From NCBI RefSeq assembly GCF_000816845.1, contig NZ_CP006880.1, positions 372,001 to 436,000 of the forward strand: DNA of 64,000 nucleotides, read 5' to 3'. The stretch comes from Rhizobium gallicum bv. gallicum R602sp (lineage in GTDB: Bacteria; Pseudomonadota; Alphaproteobacteria; Rhizobiales; Rhizobiaceae). The translations under genes were made by a program, and so were the position numbers. The stretch's first letter is position 1. Every line of letters begins with the position of its first letter. The notes below the pieces were generated by a model. The model was not told where the DNA came from. It ran no database searches and was given only the letters and a program-made list of their open reading frames with translations. Of the stretch, positions 1 to 7,786 are shown one piece after another.

Positions 1-791
1 AACACCCCGGCAAATTGTGCATCGTCTTCCGACAGGATGGCCTTGCTCAAGAGCTCGGTCACGTAGGGAATTTTGAGGTCTCGAATGAGCCGCTCCGCCT
101 GATGGTGAAGGCCAAACCGGTCGACCTCGACACCGATCCAGATCAGGGGTTTGGTAGCGTTTTGCAATCTTTCGCTGATTTGCGCGATCGACTGATTGAG
201 ACTGTCCTCGTCGGATATGACCGGCGCCGCTTTTAATGCATTCGACGGGCGCGCGCATTCCAGGTCCACCATATCCTCCAGCAACTCGATATAGACCGGA
301 CGTCTTTCCGTGATGCACTGCGTCAGCGCATAATCTATGAGCATTGGCGCAAGATGAGGGCTATCGATGCGGACGGCAGCGGCCGTTATGTATTCGAACA
401 CCTGAAGATCCGTTTCCCGCCCGCTGATAAAATGATGCGAACTGTAGCCGGTCTGTTCGAATGTGAGCGTTTTCTTGATGCTTGGCGCACCGTTGATCAG
501 AACAACCGGCACTTTCTCGACGTAAGATCCGGCGATCGCATTTGTTGCGCAAAGCGCGCCTGCGGAATAGGTTACGCACAGCGCACCAATTCCTTTCAGT
601 CTCGCATAGCCGTCAGCCGCATAACCGGCATTCAGTTCATTCACCTCTTCAATGACCTGAATATCGCTTTTCTCGACATAACTGTTCACCCATTCGATCG
701 AATAATCGCCCGCTATGGAAAACAGGTGTCCCAGGCCCAGTTCGCGAAGTCTGTCGACCAGATATTGCCCAACCGTGTATGTCTCGTCCAT
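1..791 (-). CDS. 2-keto-acid decarboxylase (pyruvate/indolepyruvate decarboxylase family), C-terminus outside window
   Basis: Thiamine-diphosphate enzyme that would decarboxylate a 2-keto acid to an aldehyde. Only the first 263 codons are in the window; the frame stays open to base 1. Seen: the N-terminal PYR domain aligns by eye with Zymomonas PDC, with AGDY near residue 30, the cofactor-activating Glu52 in NELNAGYAADGYAR, and the paired active-site His119-His120. The His pair favours keto-acid decarboxylase over acetolactate synthase or IolD, which lack it. The start ATG is at 791 with a GGAG-like sequence upstream. It lies 38 bp downstream of the MBL-fold hydrolase gene on the same strand, so it is probably the distal gene of that small operon. 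The substrate (pyruvate, indolepyruvate, phenylpyruvate) cannot be fixed from this part. Confidence 0.85.
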   Translation of the reverse strand, partial: MDETYTVGQYLVDRLRELGLGHLFSIAGDYSIEWVNSYVEKSDIQVIEEVNELNAGYAADGYARLKGIGALCVTYSAGALCATNAIAGSYVEKVPVVLINGAPSIKKTLTFEQTGYSSHHFISGRETDLQVFEYITAAAVRIDSPHLAPMLIDYALTQCITERRPVYIELLEDMVDLECARPSNALKAAPVISDEDSLNQSIAQISERLQNATKPLIWIGVEVDRFGLHHQAERLIRDLKIPYVTELLSKAILSEDDAQFAGV

Positions 792-829
792 GTTCCAACG
801 GCTCCCCTGTTGACGACAATTGACGTATA

Positions 830-1654
830 TTAAAACTCGCTCGCGTCATCGAATAAGCGAGGTATGTATATGTCGAATATTGCGGGGCATTTTCGTTCGG
901 GAAATCTTTCCAGCATGAAGCGTTTGAAAGTATCATTGGTGAGTCCGTCGCCGGCGGCCTCCATGGCAACGGACAAATATTCTATATTTTTGGCAAGCTC
1001 GTTTTTGTCAGCTGGAAAGCCGTGACCGGGAAGGAACAGCTCATAGTCGGACAGCAGCATACCCTGCAAAATCCCAATCCAATGCTCCATGTATTTCGTA
1101 AGGTAAAGGTGCGTTCCGCTGTAGATCAGGTCTTGCGCAATGAAAACACCCACGCCCGGAAGACCTATGGTGAGAAGAAAATCGATCTCCGTATCAACGA
1201 CTTCATCAAATACGTATTTGACTCCGTCGATGATTTCCTCGCCGGCGTGGACAGTTTTTTCGGGAATTACCAGGCTCTTCGGAGCGAGGTTGCCCATTTT
1301 CCAATGGTCATTCAGGGAATCCTTCCCATGCTGCTGCAGGAACTCTATCGTTTTCGGCAATGCATAAATCGGAATGTCGCTGAATGCGGCTCCCAGGCCG
1401 AACCAATGGTCGGGATGCCTGTGCGACAGGTAAATCCGGTCGATCTCCTTGCCGATACTGTTGGCATACTCCCTGAATTGCCGCGCATAGGGAACGAGAA
1501 ATTGCCCATCGACAAGAACAAGCTTGTTCCTGCTTTCGATTATGTGCGTTGCATTGGCGATGTTGTCATCCGTGAAAGCTGAAATGAAAGTATGAATACG
1601 GACATCGCCTGCTCGCCTGACGATTTTAATGGGATCCGGCAATTGCGCCACCAT
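830..1654 (-). CDS. MBL-fold metallo-hydrolase
   Basis: A 274-residue metallo-beta-lactamase-fold hydrolase. Seen: the metal-binding motif SHRHPDHWFG with His78, His80, Asp82 and His83, then later candidate ligands in SGTHLYL and LPGHGFP. There is no signal peptide, so it is probably cytoplasmic. Family members cleave thioesters, lactones, phosphoesters or sulfur compounds, and the sequence does not tell which. It sits upstream of the keto-acid decarboxylase and downstream of a TIM-barrel sugar isomerase-like gene on the same strand, so a role in a small-molecule catabolic pathway is inferred. An AGGGAGATACCT stretch just upstream of the ATG at 1654 can serve as ribosome binding site. Confidence 0.85.
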   Translation of the reverse strand: MVAQLPDPIKIVRRAGDVRIHTFISAFTDDNIANATHIIESRNKLVLVDGQFLVPYARQFREYANSIGKEIDRIYLSHRHPDHWFGLGAAFSDIPIYALPKTIEFLQQHGKDSLNDHWKMGNLAPKSLVIPEKTVHAGEEIIDGVKYVFDEVVDTEIDFLLTIGLPGVGVFIAQDLIYSGTHLYLTKYMEHWIGILQGMLLSDYELFLPGHGFPADKNELAKNIEYLSVAMEAAGDGLTNDTFKRFMLERFPERKCPAIFDIYIPRLFDDASEF

Positions 1655-1841
1655 AGGTATCTCCCTGATTGAAAGGTCGTTTGTTGAGGTTTGACGTTTA
1701 CTCGGGCAGGGCGGTCAGACAGGATTGGCCACCATGCCGTCCCCGGAGGTGCTGGATGGAGGTGCCCTTTGAGGCGCCTTCTCGGAGATGAAGGCTCCCC
1801 AGCATCCTGGAGTAGTTTCCAACATGCGCGGCTGAGCGCCA

Positions 1842-2864
1842 TCACGGATAAGATCGACGACCGTGGGAATCGATCTTTTCCTCCAATGTCTTCAGGGCGG
1901 CGCGCGCAACGTCGTAGGCGCTGTCGACGCCCGCCTCCGGCGCGTCCTCATCGGGCCGCCAGAAGCGTCTGCGCGTCATTCTCATCGAGCTCTCGAAGGG
2001 TGGAATCGCGTTAAAGACTTCGACGAGATAGGGGCCCGAATAAACCGGCTCGATTTCGCCCAACATAATCTCCCAGGGAATCCAGCTGTCTTTGACAGCG
2101 CCCCGGTCCGGTGCTGAGATATGAACGTAATTCAGCCGGCTCTGCTGTGCGGCACGGGCGACATTTTTCCTGAAGATTGCCGGCCCCTGGCTTTCCATCA
2201 CGACCTGCGCTGTATCGACCGTGACGCCACAGACCGGAATGTCGGCGCTTTCGAGAAAATCCAGCGCTTCCGAGACCATGGTCGGCCCAGGCGTTTCCCA
2301 ATTCTTGACGGGCTCAATGGCGAGCTTCACTCTCTTATCGGCACTATATTCCGCCAACTCTTGGAAGATGGAGCCCGCCGCCGCGAATCGTGGCTTTATC
2401 CAATCCTGAAGCGCGTCGCTCCAGATCTCCTCACCGTCATCCGTCAGCGGAAAGATACCATAGGGGTAGAGGAACGGCCCTGACATGATCGTATTCTCCC
2501 CACCCAGCACCGACGTGATGTCGACACGGGATTTGAGATAGGACAGAGCCTGCTTGCGCTGTTCCTCGTAGGGCGAGGTCGGATCGTAGGTTCGCGTGGT
2601 CCCCACATTGGTTGTGAACTTCACATCCTGGAAGCCTGCCTTATCGAACGCCTTCTTGAGGCGGACATAGCTTTCGACCTCAGCGTGATGACCGGCGTGG
2701 GCAGGTCCTGGGGCGATATGCACATCGAAGCCAGTGTAGCCGATGTCGGTAAGAGCCTTCAGATGTCTGACGAGAACCTGGGTGTAGTCCGCGTCGTTCG
2801 GCCTCAAATCCGCTGTAAACATAAAGAAGCTGAAATATATATCTCGCTTGAATGCCTCTGACAT
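1842..2864 (-). CDS. sugar phosphate isomerase/epimerase-like TIM-barrel protein
   Basis: About 340 residues of the xylose-isomerase-like TIM-barrel superfamily, whose members isomerise, epimerise or dehydrate sugars and polyols. Seen: the N-terminal strand YFSFFMFTADLR, GYTGFDVHIAPGPAH, the middle AIEPVKNWE and CGVTVDTAQ, and a late YVHISAPDRG; these Glu, Asp and His positions fit the family metal site. A GGAGCGATGAAG sequence places the ribosome binding site about 8 bases before the ATG at 2864; the ATG at 2870 is too close to it. It follows the IolE-like gene across a 260-base gap rich in inverted repeats, so it may have its own promoter. The substrate is unknown. Confidence 0.8.
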   Translation of the reverse strand: MSEAFKRDIYFSFFMFTADLRPNDADYTQVLVRHLKALTDIGYTGFDVHIAPGPAHAGHHAEVESYVRLKKAFDKAGFQDVKFTTNVGTTRTYDPTSPYEEQRKQALSYLKSRVDITSVLGGENTIMSGPFLYPYGIFPLTDDGEEIWSDALQDWIKPRFAAAGSIFQELAEYSADKRVKLAIEPVKNWETPGPTMVSEALDFLESADIPVCGVTVDTAQVVMESQGPAIFRKNVARAAQQSRLNYVHISAPDRGAVKDSWIPWEIMLGEIEPVYSGPYLVEVFNAIPPFESSMRMTRRRFWRPDEDAPEAGVDSAYDVARAALKTLEEKIDSHGRRSYP

Positions 2865-2970
2865 CTTCATCGCTCCGGCTATCGTTATCCAATAACGCGT
2901 GGTTATCGATCAATCTCTAGTTTATTGAGGAATTCGCACCTTCCAGGATTGCGATCTGTTCTTCGAAAAC

Positions 2971-2992
2971 GTTCCGAACGATCTTACGGAAC
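2971..2992. repeat. inverted repeat GTTCCG-N10-CGGAAC
   Basis: Six-base arms separated by ten bases, in the gap upstream of the TIM-barrel gene at 1842-2864. The size and spacing suit a dimeric-regulator operator. No cognate regulator is encoded nearby in the window. Confidence 0.4.
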
Positions 2993-3028
2993 GAGACGGC
3001 GAGCAGGGAATTACGTCAACTGTGATTT

Positions 3029-3043
3029 GTGTGGAACCCACAC
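3029..3043. repeat. inverted repeat GTGTGG-AAC-CCACAC
   Basis: Perfect six-base arms around a three-base centre, second of three inverted repeats in the same intergenic region. It could be an operator half-site pair or a short hairpin. Confidence 0.4.
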
Positions 3044-3078
3044 GAAGCACGTGATCAGACTTTATGTCGTACTCAGAC

Positions 3079-3095
3079 GGATCTGAATCAGATCC
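3079..3095. repeat. 17-bp perfect palindrome GGATCTGA-A-TCAGATCC
   Basis: Perfect eight-base arms around one base. Symmetry with a single central base resembles a LacI/GntR-type operator. It lies between the terminator of the IolE-like gene and the next gene on the same strand. Confidence 0.45.
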
Positions 3096-3107
3096 AGAAT
3101 CCAAACC

Positions 3108-3125
3108 AAAAGAGGTCAAACCTCT
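3108..3125 (-). terminator. intrinsic terminator after the IolE-like gene
   Basis: On the minus strand the hairpin AGAGGT-TTG-ACCTCT is followed by TTTTGG, nine bases past the stop codon of the gene at 3134-4072. The U-tract is short, so termination may be partial. Confidence 0.55.
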
Positions 3126-3133
3126 CGCCGGGG

Positions 3134-4072
3134 CTACCATCCGAGCAGCTTGCGTAGATATTCGCGGCCCATTCTCGCATATTGCAGCGGATTGGCCTTG
3201 GCCGGGTCCTGCTCTGCTTCGACGCAGATCCAACCGGCGAAATCCGCCGCGGCCAACGCATCGAGGATTTCCGGAAAGGTCACGATGGAGCCATCACCCG
3301 GAACGGTAAAGATTCCCATCTCGATACCTTGCTGGAAGGACAATTCACGGGCCTTAATCGCCCCAACCACCTCGGCGCGAATATCTTTCAGGTGAACATG
3401 CTTGATGCGGTGGGCGTATTTTCTGGCCAGCGCCAGCGGATCGACACCGGCAGCCGCCTGGTGTGCGGTGTCGAGAAGCATGTTGACCAGCCTGGGATCC
3501 GTCTCGTCCATGAGCCGGTGGATCGCTTCCGTCTTCATCACCCCGGTTCCCAGATGCGGGTGATAGCAGAGCTGGCGGTTGCGTGCCCTGGCTTTCTCTC
3601 CCGCCTCATGCAACCCTTCGATAAGGTATTTCCACTCGTCCTCGGAGAAATCAGGACAATTCGGAAACAGGGCTACCGGAAGCGGATTGACGGCCCGGCC
3701 AAACTCTGAGACGACCAGATCGGCCCTGCGCGGATCGTTGCTGTCACCTTCCATGGCTTCGAGGAAATCGAGCTGAGCATCGACATTGTCCAGGGTATGA
3801 CGCTTCATCGCCTTGATGGTGAAGTAGGTGCTTACCCAAGGCTCGGAAATCCGCAATCCCCTGAGTTCGAGGGCAGGTCGCAATACTTTCGGGTCCGTCG
3901 GATATTTGTGGCCGACGCCACATCCGACATAGCCGGCGAGCGCCATTTCACTCAGAGCCTGCTCGTAGGGGATACCGATATCGATGTTGATGAAATCGTC
4001 ATTCCACCAGAGCGTGGGGATGACACCCAGCCAGACCTTGGCGGGCGTCAGTCGATGCAGATATGTCACCAT
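3134..4072 (-). CDS. IolE-like inosose dehydratase family protein
   Basis: A 312-residue TIM-barrel protein that resembles myo-inosose-2 dehydratase (IolE). Seen: an N-terminal WLGVIPTLWWNDD similar to the IolE start, a central CYHPHLGTGV and MLLDTAHQAAAG, RIKHVHLKDIR, and the C-terminal CVEAEQDPAKANPL, the IolE-type ending. It would dehydrate or isomerise a cyclitol or sugar in the cytoplasm. No other iol gene is visible, so inositol itself is not proven as substrate. It heads the cluster of a second TIM barrel, an MBL hydrolase and a keto-acid decarboxylase on the same strand. The ATG at 4072 has only a weak upstream Shine-Dalgarno sequence. Confidence 0.75.
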   Translation of the reverse strand: MVTYLHRLTPAKVWLGVIPTLWWNDDFINIDIGIPYEQALSEMALAGYVGCGVGHKYPTDPKVLRPALELRGLRISEPWVSTYFTIKAMKRHTLDNVDAQLDFLEAMEGDSNDPRRADLVVSEFGRAVNPLPVALFPNCPDFSEDEWKYLIEGLHEAGEKARARNRQLCYHPHLGTGVMKTEAIHRLMDETDPRLVNMLLDTAHQAAAGVDPLALARKYAHRIKHVHLKDIRAEVVGAIKARELSFQQGIEMGIFTVPGDGSIVTFPEILDALAAADFAGWICVEAEQDPAKANPLQYARMGREYLRKLLGW

Positions 4073-4112
4073 GGCAATGATCCAGTCCTTTTGAGGTCAA
4101 ATCGAAGTGGCA

Positions 4113-4595
4113 TCAGGTTTTGGAATCGAGATCCGGAAGGTCCGGAATTTTCGGCGGAAAGGCCCAGGAGCCGAAACCAGGCCCCTTGGCGCCTGCGGGG
4201 TGGGCTCCGATCGCCTTCCAGAGCAAACCCTCGATATAGGCGTCGGGAGAAACGACGAAGGTGGCGCCCGCGGTCCTGCGGCCAAAGCGCTCCGTCCAGG
4301 CGGAGGGCAGCTCGAACCAAGTCCCGGAATACCAGAGCTTGATCAGCGCGCGGGTCACGTCTCCCAGCAATTCATTGCCAAGAATGGTCGTGCGCACCGC
4401 CTGGATACGGGCCACGTCTTCCGGCGGCGGCAGGGCGGCGAAGGCGGCCAGCAGCGCATCGGTGGTCTCGCCGCCGACCATCTTGTCGAGCGTGGCGAGA
4501 TAGCGTTCCGCCAGGCCCGTTCCCAGAAGATCGAAGCGGGAGAAGGCCGTCAATTCGACGGAAACGTTGAGAAACGCCTCGAAACGGCTGCTCAT
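4113..4595 (-). CDS. sorbitol-dehydrogenase family small subunit (FAD-SLDH-like)
   Basis: A 160-residue protein of the membrane-bound FAD sorbitol/sugar dehydrogenase small-subunit type. Seen: the opening FLNVSVELTAFSRFDLLGTG, the typical SxxLTxF...GTG start of that family, then LIKLWYSGTWFELP and WKAIGAHPAGAKGPGFGSW. There is no obvious signal peptide or transmembrane segment. In known enzymes such subunits assist maturation or export of a GMC-type flavoprotein; the GMC oxidoreductase two genes upstream is the likely partner. The gene overlaps the ferritin-like gene by 4 bp, so the two are probably translationally coupled. It is the last gene of the four-gene glucoamylase/oxidoreductase operon. 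Confidence 0.75.
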   Translation of the reverse strand: MSSRFEAFLNVSVELTAFSRFDLLGTGLAERYLATLDKMVGGETTDALLAAFAALPPPEDVARIQAVRTTILGNELLGDVTRALIKLWYSGTWFELPSAWTERFGRRTAGATFVVSPDAYIEGLLWKAIGAHPAGAKGPGFGSWAFPPKIPDLPDLDSKT

Positions 4596-5716
4596 GCTCT
4601 CACCTCCGCCTGCCGGGTGACGGCCGCCTGTTTGGTGCTGCCGGGGATCTCATAGGTGGGGCAGCCGTTCTTACCGGGATGGTTCGTCAGAGGATTGCGG
4701 ATGAGTTCGAGGATCATGTTGCGGAATTCGAACATGATCGGAACCGCTTCCAGCAGCAGGGTCGGCTGGCCGTTATAGGCACGCGTCAAAAGCTGCAGAA
4801 ATTCGCCATAGCGCGTGTTAAAGGCGGTCGCCGCCTCACGCAGTTCCGGGTCTTTCTTTATGTCTATGTCCACCACTTTCAGGTTCGCTTTGATGGGATA
4901 GGCGCCTTCCCAATCGACCTGCAACTGCGGACCAGTAGGGTGGCCGGGCTGGTCGCCCTTCTGGTAGTAGCGGCCTTTGACCAGCTCGTCGAAACGATAG
5001 TAATGGGCCAGTTCGTGCTCGTTATCGTCGTAGATACCGCCACCGTCGCCTTCGCCCTGTTCGATGATGAGCTCGGTGGCTTCCAGGGCGCTTTTCAGAT
5101 CGGTCACGGCAAACAGCTCGCCGCCGCCGGAATAATAATATTCCGAGGTGATCTGCCGCGACCTGTCGCCGGTGAAAATGGTTGTGCCCACCCGATGCGC
5201 TTCGGCTTCCAGGTATTTGATGCCTTCTGCGATGGTCGAGTAGAACTCGCCGATACTGTAAAAATGGAGGTCCTCGTGCCTTGGATCGTTGCCAAGCGCG
5301 GTGGTATGCGGGGAGGTCTTGCGGTGTATCAGGCCTTTACCAACGAGATGTATGGGACGCTGGGCCGGCCGCTCGATTTTCAGGAAAGTCGCCAGCGCCT
5401 CACGACCGAAAGCCTGGATGCCGACCTTGAAGTCGGTCTCACCGTCCGGTAGGGAGGCGGGATAGTCGACTGCGAAGTCCGGCCTGGTAAGATCCGGCGT
5501 GCCGCCGATGGCATTGAGAATATTGGCCGCGATGGTCAGATGCAGCATTTCTTCCACGACGATCACGCGCAGAACCTGGGTTGCATCCTGGTTGACGCCG
5601 GGTTTGATCGAGTAAAGCGCCGTCAGATACGGCGGAATCGTCGCATGTTCGAGGCGCATCGCCTGATAGAGAAATTCTTTCAGCTCATCGAGCGTCCTAA
5701 TGCTGTAAGAATACAT
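4592..5716 (-). CDS. ferritin-like diiron protein (VioB/iminophenyl-pyruvate dimer synthase-type domain)
   Basis: 374 residues if started at the ATG at 5716, which has a GGAG seven bases upstream. An in-frame start at 5863 would overlap the upstream GMC gene and adds a low-complexity tail, so it is rejected. Seen: four-helix ferritin-like signatures with Glu23-His24 in RLEHATIPPY, VVEEMLHL (Glu55, Glu56, His59) and a later EHELAHYYRFDEL, consistent with a diiron carboxylate site. Related domains occur in VioB/RebD-type enzymes and in stand-alone proteins of unknown function. It sits between a GMC oxidoreductase and its presumed small subunit. Oxidation of the sugar or its product, or peroxide handling, is inferred only. 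Confidence 0.75.
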   Translation of the reverse strand: MYSYSIRTLDELKEFLYQAMRLEHATIPPYLTALYSIKPGVNQDATQVLRVIVVEEMLHLTIAANILNAIGGTPDLTRPDFAVDYPASLPDGETDFKVGIQAFGREALATFLKIERPAQRPIHLVGKGLIHRKTSPHTTALGNDPRHEDLHFYSIGEFYSTIAEGIKYLEAEAHRVGTTIFTGDRSRQITSEYYYSGGGELFAVTDLKSALEATELIIEQGEGDGGGIYDDNEHELAHYYRFDELVKGRYYQKGDQPGHPTGPQLQVDWEGAYPIKANLKVVDIDIKKDPELREAATAFNTRYGEFLQLLTRAYNGQPTLLLEAVPIMFEFRNMILELIRNPLTNHPGKNGCPTYEIPGSTKQAAVTRQAEVRA

Positions 5717-5820
5717 GCTCAAGCTCCATGGAAGAAGGTAAGTTGGGTGCACGGCCGGCTGCCTGTGGCTTGCGCCATGCCCATCGGTTCGTTCCGCGCG
5801 CAACGGATGTCGGCCTTTGT

Positions 5821-7689
5821 TCAATGCAGATACTTCAGAATGTCGCGGCTGCTTCGGAAGCACATCGCGGCCAGCGTCAAGGTAACATTGGCCGTGCCGA
5901 TCGTCGGCATGCTGCCGCCGCCCACGAGGTAGAGGTTTTCATGGTCCCAGCTGCGCTGGTTCTTATCCACGACGGAATTGGTCTTCGTCGTTCCCATGAT
6001 ATGGGTACCGGCCAGATGATTGCCGCCGCGGATCGCGTAGCCTTGCTTCTCAAAGTCCACATAGCCGAAATCGCTGGGGTCGTAATAAGTATGATCCTGC
6101 GCGCCCAGACGCGCAAAGACGGTGCGCGCAAAATGACGGCCATAGGCGGCACCCTTCATGGTATATTCTGGAACCGTGAAGGACAGGATAGGCCGCATAT
6201 TGCCCAGGGGATCAGTATATCGCGGATCCACCGTGATGCGGTTGCTTTCGACCGGCATGACCTCGATCATGAAAGCCAGCAGCAACTGCCGCGAAACCCT
6301 GTCGATCACGCCGCGTCGAAGATCCGCCCCGTGAAGGTTGCGATCATCCACCAGTTCGAGAAGGTCGGAGGTCGGCGCCCCCGTGGCCCAGCCCCAGCCG
6401 TCGTTATGGATATCGATGGCGAAGGCGGCCTGCCTTTCCCGGAAAGGGCCGTCGCGCAGATCTACGATACCGCCTGTCGAGCTGGTTCCGCGCATCGTGC
6501 CGCAGATTTGCGGCATCAGCGCCCAGTTCAAGAGATAGGCATGGTCCATCAGATTGCGTCCGACAAGGCCGCTGGTGCTGGGCAGGCCGGAGGCCAGCAT
6601 GAGACGAGCCGTTTCGATGGCGCCTGCCCCAAGCACGAAAACCTTGCCCTTCACGGTGATGGTCTCGTGGGCCGCTGAGGCCGGGTCCTTGTAAACCTTC
6701 ACCTCGATAGTGCGGACTTTACCGCTATCCGGATCGATGTTGACCTTCGATGCGACCGCCTGCGACAGCAGTTCGACAAGCCGCTCGCTACTTTTCCCGT
6801 TTACCGCGAACGCCTTGGCAAGCGTTTTGCCGGCGTGGTAGCGCGCTTGCACAGGACAGAGCGGTACGCAGTTGGTATTGCCCTGGCAGCGACCGCCCTC
6901 TTCGACCTGATGCGTATCGACTGCGCCGATTGGACGGTAACCCTTTCCACCATCATAGGCTGGGTTCGGTATGCTGTTGCGCCCCTGCGGATAAGGCCTG
7001 ACCTTCAGGGGATAGGTTTTGCCGTGTAGTTCGACACTGGTGCCTTCGATGCCCTTGTTGACCTGCTGGTCCAGATAGGACAGCGGCAAGCCGCGCATGG
7101 GAAAGACATAGTCGCCCGGGAAGGTCTGCCCCAGATATTGCTGGTCGTCGACATTCGCCGATACGCCGATTTCCCGCTCGGCCAGGCGGTAATCATCCTC
7201 GATTTCTTCAAAGCTCAGTGGCCAGTCCAGCCCTTGACCGAAAATGGTGCGCGTCTTGAAATCCGAGCGAAGCAGGCGGGGCGTTTTCGCCTCCCAGTGC
7301 ATGGTCGTTCCGCCGAAAATACGGGTATATGTCGTATCGCTGACATAAGGGCCGGATTGAACGATATAGGTCGAGCTATCGGTTTGCCCCGCCTGCAGCT
7401 TGCGAAGCGGGCTGCGGGGCATGGCCGCGTTCGCATTCAGCGGAAAGGGCGACTGGTTATCCTTGGAGGCTGCCGAATAGAAGTTCGTCAGCAGATCGTC
7501 ATAGCCTGCCAGAGTGCGATTGGCACCGGTTCCGGCTTCAAGGATCAGGACACGCTTGCCCGCTTCCGCAGCCTGCTTGGCAATGATTGCTCCGGAAATG
7601 CCGGCGCCGATGATTACGATATCGTAGTCGCCAGACGCTGCGACGGTCTTGGGGTCGGCTGTCAGCGCCGATTCGAGGGGAAAAAGCAC
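5821..7689 (-). CDS. GMC-family FAD oxidoreductase (sugar dehydrogenase alpha-subunit type)
   Basis: A 622-residue flavoprotein expected to oxidise a sugar or polyol hydroxyl. Seen: Rossmann motif GAGISG (28-33) with the acidic end LILEAG, GGTTMHW at 127-132, and C-terminal NHLAGTHIMG plus GTANVT carrying the catalytic His and Asn region. Cys268-x5-Cys274-x3-Cys278 matches the spacing used for the 3Fe-4S cluster of bacterial FAD glucose dehydrogenase alpha subunits. The start is GTG at 7689 with GGAGG six bases upstream. No Tat signal is seen. It lies 97 bp after the glucoamylase gene, so the glucose that enzyme releases could be its substrate. The usual multiheme cytochrome subunit is absent here. 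Confidence 0.85.
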   Translation of the reverse strand: MLFPLESALTADPKTVAASGDYDIVIIGAGISGAIIAKQAAEAGKRVLILEAGTGANRTLAGYDDLLTNFYSAASKDNQSPFPLNANAAMPRSPLRKLQAGQTDSSTYIVQSGPYVSDTTYTRIFGGTTMHWEAKTPRLLRSDFKTRTIFGQGLDWPLSFEEIEDDYRLAEREIGVSANVDDQQYLGQTFPGDYVFPMRGLPLSYLDQQVNKGIEGTSVELHGKTYPLKVRPYPQGRNSIPNPAYDGGKGYRPIGAVDTHQVEEGGRCQGNTNCVPLCPVQARYHAGKTLAKAFAVNGKSSERLVELLSQAVASKVNIDPDSGKVRTIEVKVYKDPASAAHETITVKGKVFVLGAGAIETARLMLASGLPSTSGLVGRNLMDHAYLLNWALMPQICGTMRGTSSTGGIVDLRDGPFRERQAAFAIDIHNDGWGWATGAPTSDLLELVDDRNLHGADLRRGVIDRVSRQLLLAFMIEVMPVESNRITVDPRYTDPLGNMRPILSFTVPEYTMKGAAYGRHFARTVFARLGAQDHTYYDPSDFGYVDFEKQGYAIRGGNHLAGTHIMGTTKTNSVVDKNQRSWDHENLYLVGGGSMPTIGTANVTLTLAAMCFRSSRDILKYLH

Positions 7690-7786
7690 TTTGGTCCTCC
7701 ATCATTCCCGGAAAGCTGCATCAGGCTTTGCCGATCATGCCGCTTTAGGCTCAATCGAGATTTCAGGCCGGGCGGGCCTGAAATCG

